From Zingiber officinale (Eukaryota > Streptophyta > Magnoliopsida > Zingiberales > Zingiberaceae): a DNA stretch of 64,000 nucleotides. Shown here piece after piece: positions 1 through 12,228 of this stretch. The notes beneath the pieces are model-generated. The model was not told the DNA's origin and did no database searches. It saw only the letters and a program-made list of their open reading frames with translations. The stretch lies in contig NC_056000.1 in the NCBI RefSeq assembly GCF_018446385.1, positions 38,291,511-38,355,510 on the forward strand, written 5' to 3'. The translations under genes were made by a program, and so were the position numbers. Position 1 is the stretch's first letter, and every line of letters begins with the position of its first letter.

Positions 1-1681
1 AGGAAGCTAATAAAAACCTGGCAATGGTGATAGAAGAAAAGGATAGTCTAGTAGCAGCAAAGGATATTGTGATTGCTGATATGGAAGCTATGCTTAAAGA
101 AAAGGATCAACAAATAAGTGAACTGCGTAAAGAACGGGATACGAGTGGCAACAAGGCTGACACTATAAATTCTGACGTGGATAACAGAATTTTAACTGTA
201 AAAGACAAAATCATAGCCGATGCCGAAAATAAGATTAAAGAGCTCTAACAAGTCATACAGAGCATATCAGGGGAGCCAAGAGCATCAGAAGGCATAGACC
301 CAGCATCAGAAGGCATAGACCCTAATCTGCTTATAATTCCAACTAATTTTCGGGTAGGCCCCAAAAGAAAGAGAACCCAGAGAAGGTTGATATCCCAATG
401 CACCAAAAAAAAAGGCAAACAGGTTGTTCTTAGTGTCGAACCAGATGCTCCTGCACCATCAAAGACAGAAAATACAAGTTCATCACAGATAGAAACACAA
501 TGTCATGAAATTAACAAGGTCAAAACCAAAATATTGAAGGTACGGTCGAGAGTAGGTAAGTTGTTATTTTAGAATCCTTAATGACATTGTATTATTTTAA
601 TTATCTCAGCAAGCAAAAATATTTTTTAAAAAGAGCAAAGATGATGTGATAGCCGATGCATTGTTGAAGCTCAGTCAGTTAAGGTAACGTAGTTGCCAAC
701 CTAAATTCTTAACCCACATGTCAACAAAGGATTATTATTGGAGGTTAATGATAATTTTTTTATTTTCAATTTAGTAAATACCATTGACTGTATACTTGTG
801 TGTAGGGTGACGGTGCAACCAATATGGGCAAATGATAATTTCTCCTTAGATATGCAATCTTTTATGACAATATTTGATTGGACACAATATACCAATGGGG
901 ATTGCATAAATGTTTATTGGAATATTCTTGCTAATGAAGCCAAACACTCTAACTCACCATACCACCCATCCATATTTTGTGGGATTGGATTCCCAGTATG
1001 TCCCTTATCTCATTGTAAATTGTTTAAATTATATATTGGATGCAGTCACCATAATAGCTCTATTATTTGTATAGGACTAGTTCGGAATGATGCACGTGGA
1101 TGCATTGAAACAAACTGCAAAGACAGATGACGACAAGGACATTAGATATATTTTTTGTCCTTTACATAACCAAGATGATCATTGGCATCTAAGGGTCATA
1201 GACCTGGAGGAACGACAAATAATTCATTATAACTCTCTTGGCACCACAGAAAATTACACTTCTGTTTTTAATCAAACTGTAAGTAACAAATTTCTTATAT
1301 CCAATAATCATTGTTTATGTATTAATTACTATGGTTTGATATTTGTAGGTGTTGTTTTTTAAGGAGCTGAACTGGTCATACTATCACATATGGTATAAAG
1401 GTTTAGAACCATTCTCCGGGAGAGAGTATAAAATGATGCAAGTTATTGGCCCCACACAAAGCAAATCGTAAGTATTAGTGTATGTTCCATAATAATTCTA
1501 TTTGCCTTTTCTATGATGGATTGTGCATTTGTTTTGTAGGTTGGATTGTGCTTTTTTTATAATGCGCTATGCAGAGAGTTTGATGTTCCGGAGATCTACA
1601 GACTTTGTACAAGCTGATATGAGAGCTTATAGATTTAGACTTGGACACAAAATCATGTCTGACAAAAATTTTAAACTATAG
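1..1681 (+). pseudogene. Ulp1-like C48 cysteine protease gene, 5' truncated by window, premature stop
   Basis: The first exon in view encodes a Lys/Glu-rich coiled coil (residues like KEKDQQISELRKE) and is open from position 24, but a TAA at 246-248 breaks a frame that otherwise continues to about 555 through basic, Ser-rich sequence. Later exons are about 606-690, 806-995 (IWANDNFSL, N-terminal part of the protease domain), about 1083-1278 (YIFCPLH, then HWHLRVID and HYNSL), 1350-1469 and 1541-1681 (LDCAFFIMRYAE). Each is bounded by GT/AG sites. The His (in HWHL) and Cys (in DCAFF) of the Ulp1/SENP family are present; the position of the catalytic Asp reads Asn (YNSL). Known members remove SUMO-like modifiers; the role here is unknown. 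The stop makes this copy probably dead, unless the exon is spliced differently. Confidence 0.75.
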
Positions 1682-1789
1682 AAATAGAGAACAATTGTAA
1701 TAATTTATTGTAGTAATGATTTACTGTTTGTGTAACTAAAATTTATGGTGAATAAAATTATTGTAAATTAAATTTATAAGAAAGGATAC

Positions 1790-3900
1790 CATACCAAGGC
1801 CACTTTGGGCCTGATATCCAAGCATATCAGGCCCAACGGAGGCTGATTGCATTTTAAATTTTTCCCAACACCTATAAATATTTAAACATTTATTTGCCAC
1901 CAGATTCTGAGTCCTTGCAACTCCAGAATACCACTAGCGCTGAAATGGGTCCAATCCGATGTGTCTAGGTCCATCAGTGGGTTTTGACCAAAACCCACTG
2001 ATGGCCCTCCCCTACTTGGATTTTCATGAAATCAAGTCCCCTGTGAAGGTCATGGTGGGGAGATGGTATTTATGCTGTCAAACATAATTTATACACCATG
2101 GATTACGAAGTATGGCTCCGTGCCAGTTGGCACGGAACAGTGCACACCTTTTCTTTTCTACCCTATGGAAGATGACTATTAAAATTGATGTTATTTTATT
2201 ATTTTGATCAGACCCCTGTAAGAATGCTTGGAGTTTATATTAGGGGGAGATAGAATACTGCTTTATTAAATGATATTCATATCAGGCCCACGTTGGGCCC
2301 TCCCCTACTTGGATTTTCATGAAATCAAGTCCCCTGTGAAGGTCTTGGTGGGGAGATGGTATTTATGGTGTCAAACATAATTTATAAACCATGGATTACG
2401 AAGTATGGCTCCGTGCCAGTTGCCATTTATAAGTGCCAAGGCGACTTTGGGCCTGATATGCTTGGATATCAGGCCCACGTTGGGCCTGATATCACGTTGG
2501 GCCTGATATCCAAGCATATCAGGCCCAACGGAGGCTGATTGTATTTTAAATTTTTCCCAGCACCTATAAATATTTAAATTATTATTTGCCACCAGATTCT
2601 GAGTCCTTGCAACTCCAGAATACCACTAGAGCTGAAATGGGTCCATTCCGATGTGTCTAGGTCCATCAGTGGGTTTTGACCAAAACCCACTGATGGCCCT
2701 CCCCTACTTGGATTTTCATGAAATCAAGTCCCCTGTGAAGGTCTTGGTGGGGAGATGGTATTTATGGTGTCAAACATAATTTATAAACCATGGATTACGA
2801 AGTATGGCTCCGTGCCAGTTGCCATTTATAAGTGCCAAGGCGACTTTGGGCCTGATATGCTTGGATATCAGGCCCACGTTGGGCCTGATATCCAAGCATA
2901 TCAGGCCCAACGGAGGCTGATTGTATTTTAAATTTTTCCCAGCACCTATAAATATTTAAACATTTATTTGCCACCAGATTCTGAGTCCTTGCAACTCCAG
3001 AATACCACTAGCGCTGAAATGGATCCAATCCGATGTGTCTAGGTCCATCAGTGGGTTTTGAGCAAAATCCACTGATGGCCCTCCCCTACTTGGATTTTCA
3101 TGAAATCAAGTCCCTGTGAAGGTCATGGTGGGGAGATGGTATTTATGCTGTCAAATATAATTTATACACCATGGATTACGAAGTATGGCTCCGTGCCAGT
3201 TACCATTTATAAGTGCCAAGGCGACTTTGGGCCTGATATGCTTGGATATCAGGCTCACGTTGGGCCTGATATCCAAGCGTATCAGGCCCACGTTGGGCCT
3301 GATATCCATGCATATCAGGCCCAACGGAGGCTGATTGTATTTTAAATTTTTTCCAGCACCTATAAATATTTAAACATTTATTTGCCACCAGATTCTGAGT
3401 CCTTGCAACTCCAGAATACCACTAGCGCTGAAATGGATTCAATCCGATGTGTCTAGGTCCATCAGTGGGTTTTGAGCAAAACCCACTGATGGCCCTCCCC
3501 TACTTGGATTTTCATGAAATCAAGTCCCTGTGAAGGTCATGGTGGGGAGATGGTATTTATGCTGTCAAACATAATTTATACACCATGGATTACGAAGTAT
3601 GGCTCCGTGCCAGTTGCCATTTATAAGTGTCAAGGCGACTTTGGGCCTGATATGCTTGGATATCAGGCCCACGTTGGGCCTGATATGCAAGCATATCAGG
3701 CCCAACGGAGGCTGATTGCATTTTAAATTTTTCCCAGCACCTATAAATATTTAAATTATTATTTGCCACCAGATTCTGAGTCCTTGCAACTCCAGAATAC
3801 CACTAGAGCTGAAATGGGTCCAATCCGATGTGTCTAGGTCCATCTGTGGTTTTCACCAAAACCCACTGATGCCCCTCCCCTACTTGGTTCTACCTGAAAT
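1790..3900. repeat. Five to six tandem copies of an about 400-bp palindrome-rich unit inside MULE A
   Basis: The phrase CCCTCCCCTACTTGGATTTT recurs near 2006, 2298, 2697, 3080 and 3493, with a diverged copy near 3865. Each unit contains (a) the palindrome GGGCCTGATAT-spacer-ATATCAGGCCC in one to three copies, (b) a TATAAATATTTAAA stretch, and (c) the hairpin CCATCAGTGGGTTTTGACC / AAAACCCACTGATGG. Units differ mainly in the number of (a) palindromes. Short open frames here come from the repeat and do not look like genes. The block separates the 3' ends of two convergent Ulp1-like genes. Confidence 0.9.
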
Positions 3901-4363
3901 CATGTTCCCTGTGAAGTTCTAACTGGGAAGATGGTATATTTGGTGTCAAAACGTATTTATACCCCATTTCTAATAAGGTATTGCTCCGTGGCAGTTGGCA
4001 CGGAACCTAGTGACGTGCTCTGAAAACCTCCGTTGGTCCGAGCCTATTTGATTTTTTAAACAATCTCAACTGTTACCATGATTTCAGTTTTGAGAAGATA
4101 GAAATGGTGCGCATTACAACTTATATACATTGTCTCTTTCCACTGATAAGCACCAGCATTGCATTTTGTATTTTGTGATTTATATTTCTGACTAATCACT
4201 ATGCAATATTATTAATATTCCAGTGACCGTTTCTAATTTTCTCATACACTACATACCACCGTATTATACAACAAAGACTACATACAAAGATATTAAAAGT
4301 CCTACACTACGTAATAATTGCATTTACAATCTATACAAGTTTTTGCCTTACAAGACTGGATAT

Positions 4364-7300
4364 TTAATCCAATGTTTGAAAATATTTATCCCTCAAAATT
4401 GCTACCATTACATCAATTCTAATCTTTTTCATGTCTCCTTGTTTGAAGTCCATCTTCATATCATATAGGAGACATCGAATGTATTGCATCACAAAGAAGC
4501 CACAGTCAACGCTGTAAAGAACAACAGCATTTTAATTGTCAATAATTTTTTATCAATTATTTATATTCACACCTTGTGCTCGATTTACCTTGTTTGTTGT
4601 TGTGGACATTCAATTGTGCGAGAGACCCATCTATCAAACGGATAATGCCTTTCCAAGTTTGGATGAATAGCAGCAACGTGCTCACGACTATATAATTTAA
4701 AATCTGATACCTGAACATTGAAGAGGAAATTTTCATTTTCCATCAACTAGCATTTATATTAAAATACAAACAATATCATTATTATTAGATGCTTACCGCT
4801 GCTTCAAATTCATATTTGTATTTACTTCCACTTGCAAGAGAATTGTACTGATTGAACGTCATTGATTTGGTGTCGACCACCAGCAAGTGGAAGTGTGCAT
4901 TATCACTGCACAAAGGTATAAATATATACCTTACCTCTTCATCTCGTCTATCCGTCTTTATCATGTGTTCGAAGGCAAACTTACTTGACGATTTCATTAA
5001 TGACTACAAATATGCAAAGTCATACATACATAACCAACTAATAAAAAGAATTCTATTTTTAACTATAATCAAATCAATTCCTTACTGTGAAGAATGTTGA
5101 ACAATATATTGACTTGTTGTATGTGCTTCCAGACGGGAATGCCCCCCTAAATAAAATTTTACAATACGTGTCGATTACATCCCCTCTTGTCAACATTTCT
5201 CCATTCACACCAGATAAAAGGGAATACAAATTTAAACAAAAGGGTGGTTCCTCCCAAACTATATCATTTGTAAACCTACAAAGTAAACAAATCACAGATT
5301 ATTTTTACAAATTCCTTTTTGATAACCTTAGCCCAAATATGTAATCAGATATGCATATATTATACTTTACTATTCAACTATTTAATTTACGTACTTTATT
5401 TCCTCCAAGGCTTTTAACAAGTGCGCCACCTCTTTGTCTTGTTTTTTTTTCTTGGAAGACTTAAATTGCTTCTTCACATACTATGCATACAAACAAAAAA
5501 GGCAATTAGATAATCCATTATATCTAACAAATTGCAAAGAAATTTGCATATATCGTCTTACAGCAATTGCTTGTTTCCTCATTTTGTCATATTTGGCAAA
5601 CATTTCTACATCCTTGTCTGCCTCTTCATCAGATTTATCTTCCATCATTTGTACAATATTAATTTCTTCTTCCATTTCATCCAAACCTATTTTTCCTTTC
5701 CCCTTGCCCACAACAACATATTCTTTGACAAATTTTTTTCCTTCTCCTATACTTGTAACTTTTTCCGCAGGCTCACTTATATGTATATTTCTACGCTGCC
5801 TCTTAGGTAAAGTTTTGAGCCACAATGGACTATCAATTGGAGTATCCCTGTAATCATAGCGACTTCTGTCACGTCCTCTCCTACTTCTTGTTGTAACACC
5901 TACAGGTTCAATTTGAGGATCGTCTACAAGCTCGCTATATTGAGATTCCATGCCTTTTTTTTCAACTATTTTAAGTAACTCTTTCACCCTCTCCTTCAAT
6001 TGCATGTTCTCCATTGTTAGCTCTTTATTTATATTTGCTTGCATAATGCAATTACAACAATCCTTATTAATCTGCCTTCCTCCTACACTCACTTCAATTT
6101 GTGATGCCTCCATTGCATGTGGACTGCCCTCAACGCCAGCAAGGTTCTCAACCAATGATCTTTCATCTTGGTTAGGGATTAGGTTAATCACAACCTGTAA
6201 GAATATTAAACCACATGTTAAAACCATACTTTTTTACCAAACTATAATCAAAGTATTCTAAATTTACCTCTTCAGATGAAACTTGGTTAATCATTTCTCT
6301 CACCTTACTAATATGTGAAGGAATATTCCTCCACTTATTTATTCTGGCTCCTTTTATTTTGTATGGTTTTTGGATTGGAACATGCTCCAAAAACCATACC
6401 TGATTCACCATGACAAGGGTTAACTATTTTATAATTGTTCGCAAAATATTAAAAATTTTCACACAAATTAAACACTTACTGCCAAAAGACCAGCAAATCC
6501 CTTTAGGTAAGGGAGGTTGGTGTTAGCATGTTTTGTCTCAGTTGATGAAAATATGTCCCCAATCTTAGGTAATTGTGGAGCCATAAATTCATGGATTGAT
6601 TCAACCCAGTTGAATCTATCAAGATTCTCAAAATCATCTACTATATCTATAAGACTTAACGGGACCTTATATGTACTAGAAGAAAATAAGACACAAACAA
6701 ATATATACAAAATATAGAATTTGCAAAATAATAAAACATCATCTTCGACTTCAACGCGATTGCCATAAAATTTAAGCAACTCCTCAATTCTTGATCTAGT
6801 AGCTTCTTTTTTGTTTGAAAAGTAAGTTAGAAAAAGGTCACTGGATGCTTTAGTTGAATCAATCGGAATTGAAGCTCCTCGGTCTGCAATACCGAGCAGC
6901 AATGAAACGTCTCCTCTTGTGAAGCAAACCGGAACACCTAACCAAGTTAAATTATTATTAGAATTCTACCAACACATACAAAAGTATTAGGAACACCGTG
7001 GACATGATACAATGTCATATCAAGAACTGATACTCCATCGTATCAGGCCCACGTTGGGCCTGATAAGATGCCGTATCAGGCCCACGTTGGGCCTGATACG
7101 GCATCGTATCAGCCCCAAGTTTAGCAAACGCTTAAATTTTACCATACAACTACTTTGTAATTAAAATACAAATTTATAAATTGTACCTGAGAATCTAAAG
7201 GTTTGACTACTTGAATCCCAATTTTCAAATATATTTACCAAAATCCCACGGATGTGCTGCATATCTTCTATGTCCAAAAAAATACGAAAGGGTGACTGTT

Positions 7301-7573
7301 TGATCAGCACTATGTGTCGGTCATGTAAAATAACACCGCCTCCATGCGTTCCTTTCTTCGTGGATGGTTGAAAAAAACTTTTAAGTGACCGAGGACACTG
7401 TTCCAATGCAGTTTCTGTCCAACATCAACTGAACCCTATACTTTATAAAAATAAAAAAATTTAAATCATACTAGTTCAGCTTCTCAATATCACAGAGTTT
7501 GTAAAATGATAACCTTTACAGCTAATTGATGTGGCGAGGATGATGATTTGCCCGATCGACGTCTTTGCGCCAT
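4364..7573 (-). CDS. Ulp1-type C48 cysteine protease carried by MULE A (10 exons, 748 aa)
   Basis: Ten exons join in phase: 7573-7514, 7397-7187, 6937-6480, 6399-6268, 6194-5562, 5480-5395, 5275-5086, 5003-4797, 4710-4589, 4511-4364 (2247 nt with stop). All introns have GT/AG ends; the exon 1/2 junction is the least certain. The protein starts MAQRRRSGKSSSS. Exons 2-4 form the conserved N-terminal domain found in plant Ulp1 transposon proteins (motifs LLLGIADRG, LDRFNWVESI, AVWFLEHVPIQ). Exon 5 is a charged, partly coiled-coil linker with a basic RSRRGRDRSR stretch. Exons 7-10 form the protease domain with TFNQYNSL, HFHLLVVD and VDCGFFVMQYI. The His and Cys are present, with Gln upstream of the Cys; the Asp position is Asn. 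The family deconjugates SUMO-like modifiers, but substrate and activity here are unknown. No frame-breaking change is seen, unlike the facing paralogue. Confidence 0.85.
7030..7112. repeat. Palindrome cluster GGGCCTGATA...TATCAGGCCC in intron 2 of the Ulp1 gene
   Basis: Two to three back-to-back copies of TATCAGGCCCACGTTGGGCCTGATA lie between the exon ends at 7187 and 6937. It is the same palindrome family as in the 1790-3720 tandem array and in MULE B at 54768, 55130, 55830 and 56205. It would form a strong hairpin in the pre-mRNA of either strand. Confidence 0.85.
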
Positions 7574-7859
7574 TATGATACTAGCTGATTAATGTAATGT
7601 AAACCCTAGAATCCTTCACTGATGGCTCACGAACACTCTTGATTTTTAATTAAACTGAAATGCTAGCTAGATGGCGCTTGAGAAAAACTCGAACTGATGG
7701 CTCACGAACACTAAACTAGGGTTTCACAAGACCGAGCTGCACTCGCATGTCACGAAGGAGGGAAGTACCCTAATGATCGTTTTTTTTTTAATATCTAAGT
7801 TTTTTAAAAATGTGGTTCGGATGCCTGGGAATTGATGACTGATCAGAGGTGTTGGTTGG

Positions 7860-7985
7860 CGGTAGGGTTATATTCGGTAATATACATCACTTACCTGCGC
7901 CTTTTGGTAAATACAAAACCGTAATGCGCTTTTTGGTAAATACATTAACTGTAGTACGCCTTTTGGTAAATTACCGTTAAAAGAG
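7860..7985 (-). repeat. Terminal region of MULE A with ACCAAAARGCG sub-repeats and candidate 9-bp TSD
   Basis: Reading inward from 7976 on the minus strand, TTTACCAAAAGGCG occurs at the tip and again twice at roughly 40-bp spacing (one copy AAGCG). MULE B carries the same terminal run plus an internal ATCAAAAGGCG copy. Subterminal repeats are often transposase binding sites in Mutator-type elements, which is the likely role here. TTAAAAGAG at 7977-7985 is the predicted target duplication. Confidence 0.7.
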
Positions 7986-8054
7986 CAATATTTATTACCC
8001 TCGATGCTACGTATGGGGAACAAGTCGGTGCACTCTCCCCAGCGACATTACTAA

Positions 8055-9607
8055 GGGCAACTGTAATGCTTGTTAATAGGAGGTGTTATAACACTCCTTG
8101 ATGTTAACACCCATTGTGGAGGGATGTTATAACACCCTCCCACTTTGAACGCGTTCAAAGTACAATTCTTGTACAATGGGTGGGCCAGCCAACCCTTGGC
8201 TGACCCACTCATAGTGTTTTTTTTTTAATTTTTTAATAATTGAATAAAATCCTAAAATTAAAAATAAATAAATAAAATGAGTAACTAATAAATAATAAAG
8301 ATATTTTTAATAATATTATTATTTATTTAAATTTTATTTATTTAATATGATATAATTTTAAATGCACGGTGGGACCCATGACTAATAAGTATTAAATGTG
8401 GATGAGAGAGATGTTATAATGTATTGAACGCGTTCAAAGTACAATTTTTGTACAGTAGGTGGGCCAGCCAACCCTTGGTTGGCCCACTCATAGTGCTTTT
8501 TTTTTAATTTTTAATAATTGAATAAAATCCTAAAATTAAAAATAAATAAATAAAATGGGTAACTAATAAATAATAAAGATATTTTTAATAATATTATTAT
8601 TCATTTAAATTTTATTTATTTAATATGATATAATTTTAAATACACGGTGGGACTCATGAATAATAAGTATTAAATGTGGATGAGAGAGATGTTATAATGT
8701 ACGCGTTCAAAGTACAATTCTTGTACAGTGGGTGGGTCAGCCAACCCTTGGCTGGCCCACTCATAGTGTTTTTTTTTAAATTTTTTAATAATTGAATAAA
8801 ATTCTAAAATTAAAAATAAATAAATAAAATGGGTAACTAATAAATAATAAAGATATTTTTAATAATATTAATATTCATTTAAATTTTATTTATTTAATAT
8901 AATATAATTTTAAATGCACGGTGGGACCCATGAATAATAAGTATTAAATGTGGATGAGAGAGAGATGTTATAATGTATTGAACGCGTTCAAAGTACAATT
9001 CTTGTACAGTAGGTGGGCCAGCCAACCCTTGGCTGGCCCACTCATAGTGTTTTTTTTTTAAATTTTTAATAATTGAATAAAATCCTAAAATTAAAAATAA
9101 ATAAATAAAATGGGTAACTAATAAATAATAAAGATTTTTTTAATAATATTATTATTCATTTAAATTTTATTTATTTAATATGATATAATTTTAAATGCAT
9201 GGTGGGACCCATGATAATAAGTATTAAATGTGGATGACAGAGAGATGTTATAATGTATCGAACGCGTTCAAAGTACAATTCTTGTACAGTGGGTGGGTCA
9301 GCCAACCCTTGGCTGGCCCACTCATAGTGTTTTTTTTAATTTTTTAATAATTGAATAAAATCCTAAAATTAAAAATAAATAAATAAAATGGGTAACTAAT
9401 AAATAATAAAGATTTTTTTAATAATATTATTATTCATTTAAATTTTATTTATTTAATATGATATAATTTTAAATGCACGGTGGAACCAATGAATAATAAG
9501 TATTAAATGTGGATGAGAGAGAGATGTTATAATGACTATGTGACAATGAACTACATACTTTTTGATGAGGTGACGGATATTATAACACGAATACATTACG
9601 GGTGCTC
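8055..9607. mobile_element. Non-autonomous PIF/Harbinger-type element (TSD TAA)
   Basis: The left end GGGCAACTGTAATG and the reverse complement of the right end GAGCACCCGTAATG match at 11 of 14 positions and resemble the GGGCACCCGTAATG-type termini of PIF/Harbinger elements. TAA flanks both ends (8052-8054 and 9608-9610), the expected 3-bp duplication. No transposase gene is present; nearly the whole interior is a tandem array. The length (1553 bp) is large for a Tourist-like MITE because of that array. Confidence 0.72.
8145..9540. repeat. Five tandem copies of an about 280-bp unit
   Basis: AACGCGTTCAAAGTACAA begins units near 8148, 8427, 8701, 8981 and 9262. Each unit carries a near-perfect palindrome (GTGGGCCAGCC-AACCCTT-GGCTGGCCCAC), a poly-T run, a very AT-rich 150-bp middle and the closing GATGAGAGAGATGTTATAATG. 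Copies are highly similar and differ by small indels in the T tract, so the array expanded recently inside the Harbinger element. Confidence 0.92.
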
Positions 9608-9610
9608 TAA

Positions 9611-12228
9611 GAATTCAATTGATGGAACTTCTTTTATATACCCCATAGAACCTTCCAAGCAATATGTTCCTCCTATTCCAAAATATTAGTAAGCTCTTCC
9701 CTCATACATATTATCTTTGCATACTCATACATAATTCAAAAAAAAAAAAAAGTGTTTAGATAAGTTCGAAGCCATTACTGATACATACCGCGCGATACGG
9801 CTCACGTAACGGACATTGACACAAGTAAACCATCAAGCTAACAATACAACATCAATACACGTGAGGAGGAGAAACAACTGAATAATATTCCTTGTTGTTC
9901 AACATGGGCAAGATTCGACTTCAGAAGCCTAACATCTCTAAACTTCATAACTTAGGACCTTCCATCAAGTGTTGACGTACTTATAATTACTATTAGTGAA
10001 TCGTTTCACTAATCGGTAGTATATTATCATTTGTAGATCTTTCAAGTCGGAAGGCTCCTTGATTAGATAAAATAAACCTACACCTCATTTTATTAACAAA
10101 ATTTTGTATAACACATGAACATTTGAAAACTTGAAAAAAAGCCAACATACAGAGTGAGTTAGAATAAGATGAACTAAACCTTAATTTGCATATTTTAAAT
10201 TAATTAATCATTGATTTAAATATGTTTATAAACTTGTAAAATACTTTATAAATATGAAATACAAATCATATTTGAATAAATATAAAAATAATGATTGATA
10301 TATTAATTTGGCAAATGTTTACAAATAAATATATATAATTTAAACACAATATTATACTAAATTAAAGTTTATTCAAATGAATTCAATTATTTTTACCAGT
10401 GATTTTTTTTAAAAAATTATTCTAAATGACAATCATTCATTATAATAAAAACATATTATATTTATTAAATGTTTAATGATGTTATTAATTACTCACTTCT
10501 AAAAGAAATATTATTATTTTGTTTTTATATATATTATCTGTTAATTCTTATCTATTAGTGACTTGGAATTTAGTGTTTAAGATTATATTTGAAAGAATAA
10601 TTATTTTAAATTTATTTAGTAAATATGCAGAATTCAATTGAATCTTATTTATTTTATTGGAATGTAATAATTATCATCATACTCATCTTTTAACTATTAT
10701 TATTATTATTATCTCTTTTCTTATTTTTTTATTATTAAAATTTGTCTTCCTTTAACGAGAGTTTGAAAATGGATGCACTGATTTGGGGTTCAAAGACCAA
10801 AGTGACAGCTAAAGGAGGCTACCTATAAGTATCGTAAATGAGCTCGTTTAAAATTGTTTGATAAAGTATCAATAAAGTTTAAAATGAACAAAGTCATTGA
10901 AAAAATTGTCTGACTTTTGATGCAAGTTGCCTTGAGCTCCATAAGTTTAAATGTTAATAAGCTTCGAATTTGAATTTGTTTAAAACTTTTGTATTTTAAA
11001 ACTTATTTAATTGATTAATATGATATTATAAATTTATTTGCTTATAAGCTTATTTTCAATTTTATTAATGAATATATATACGAATTTATTTATTTAATTT
11101 AATAAATTATTTAAACTTATTCATTTAATTAACCTGTTACATATTTAAACAAACATAAATAAATACTTACCAATTGTCAAACATCAAATTTGCTCATAAA
11201 CTCAGTTGATTTATAACCCTACCTGCAATCAAGTCGATATGTTAGGAAAGTCGCTTGTTACAATCAAGCCTAAATGAACTAATGAGGGCCAACCATTTCC
11301 GACCTCTAAAACTTGGAGGATCAATCAGAGATGCAATGGAGTTCTATCTACACGACTTTTACAAGATCTTGTTGATGCAAAATCTCTACAAGATCTTGTT
11401 GGGGCATGTTAAATCATTGCAATCAGTGCAATTTTGTTGCAATTGAATTATAAATTGATTCTTCTTAGCTGTACTGATGCAAAGATAACATGGGTGGGCC
11501 AATGTTAATGTAGCGATGACATTTAGTTAATAAAATCATTACCCCAAGGACACAAGTGCCCATCTTTTTCCTAGGGCAACATTCAACATTTAAAAATATA
11601 TATATATATATATTACTACACACATAATGAGCATTTCAATCTCATAATATAAATATTATAATACTAGGAAAATTTTAAAAGATATTTTAATATTAATAAA
11701 ATTTTAGAAGCATTTTGAAAACATATTTTAATATGACAAAATCAAAACAAAGTGATTTTTGTCTAAATACCTCCAATGTTCTCCTTCCTCCTCGGTCAAC
11801 ACCGGAGCAATGGCCATTGCACACTTCATCCTTGCTAGTCTCCCCTCCTCCATCCGTGGCAACCACTCCTTCATCGGCACAGTAGATTTATGGCCTACAG
11901 CATCTTCTCCCACCTGCTTCAGGTGGGTAGATTTATTGTTCTGAAGCCAAAAAATGAGAATGCTGAATGCAATGTAATCGAAGCCAGTTCCTCTTTATTA
12001 CAAAGCAATTGAAAGAATGAGATGGCAAACTGGCGATCCTCAAAACTAACTTAGCCAAAATTGTCAGAGTTCATCATCCATACTCTTTGGGTATTCGGCA
12101 TTCAGTATTCCACATGATGATCACTGCCCACTCGCTTCATTCAGATTATAGCAATGTGAGGCACAAGCTGATGCGTGGTTTAACGTCTAAAAGAATTGTA
12201 GTAACTTTGATGGATGAATGGAGACTGA
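9611..12228. other. AT-rich intergenic DNA, no gene seen
   Basis: Strongly AT-rich sequence with short T/A runs and an (AT)n tract near 11600-11615. Open frames at 11255-11446 and 11728-11913 are short, with no recognisable domain or splice context. The segment just below 12229 is the 3' flank of the RETICULATA-RELATED gene. Confidence 0.6.

Larger units (their letters stand above)
1..7976. mobile_element. Mutator-like element A carrying two Ulp1-type protease genes (left end outside window)
   Basis: The right terminus, read inward from 7976, is CGGTAATTTACCAAAAGGCG, followed by two further TTTACCAAAARGCG sub-repeats within about 110 bp. The same terminus bounds the 2.5-kb element at 54259-56747, which has a 9-bp TSD, so a Mutator superfamily assignment follows for this one too. 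The 9 bp outside the end (TTAAAAGAG, 7977-7985) would be the TSD, but its partner must lie left of the window. Inside are a plus-strand Ulp1-like gene (1-1681), about 2 kb of tandem repeats, and a minus-strand Ulp1-like gene (4364-7573). Ulp1-bearing MULEs are known in plants; no MuDR-type transposase is visible in this part. The left boundary and the unity of both genes within one element are inferred. Confidence 0.72.

Noticed and set aside
1800-3720. Palindromic repeats that could look like a CRISPR array
   Set aside because: Plant nuclear DNA, irregular spacing, repeats inside a transposon, spacers not unique.
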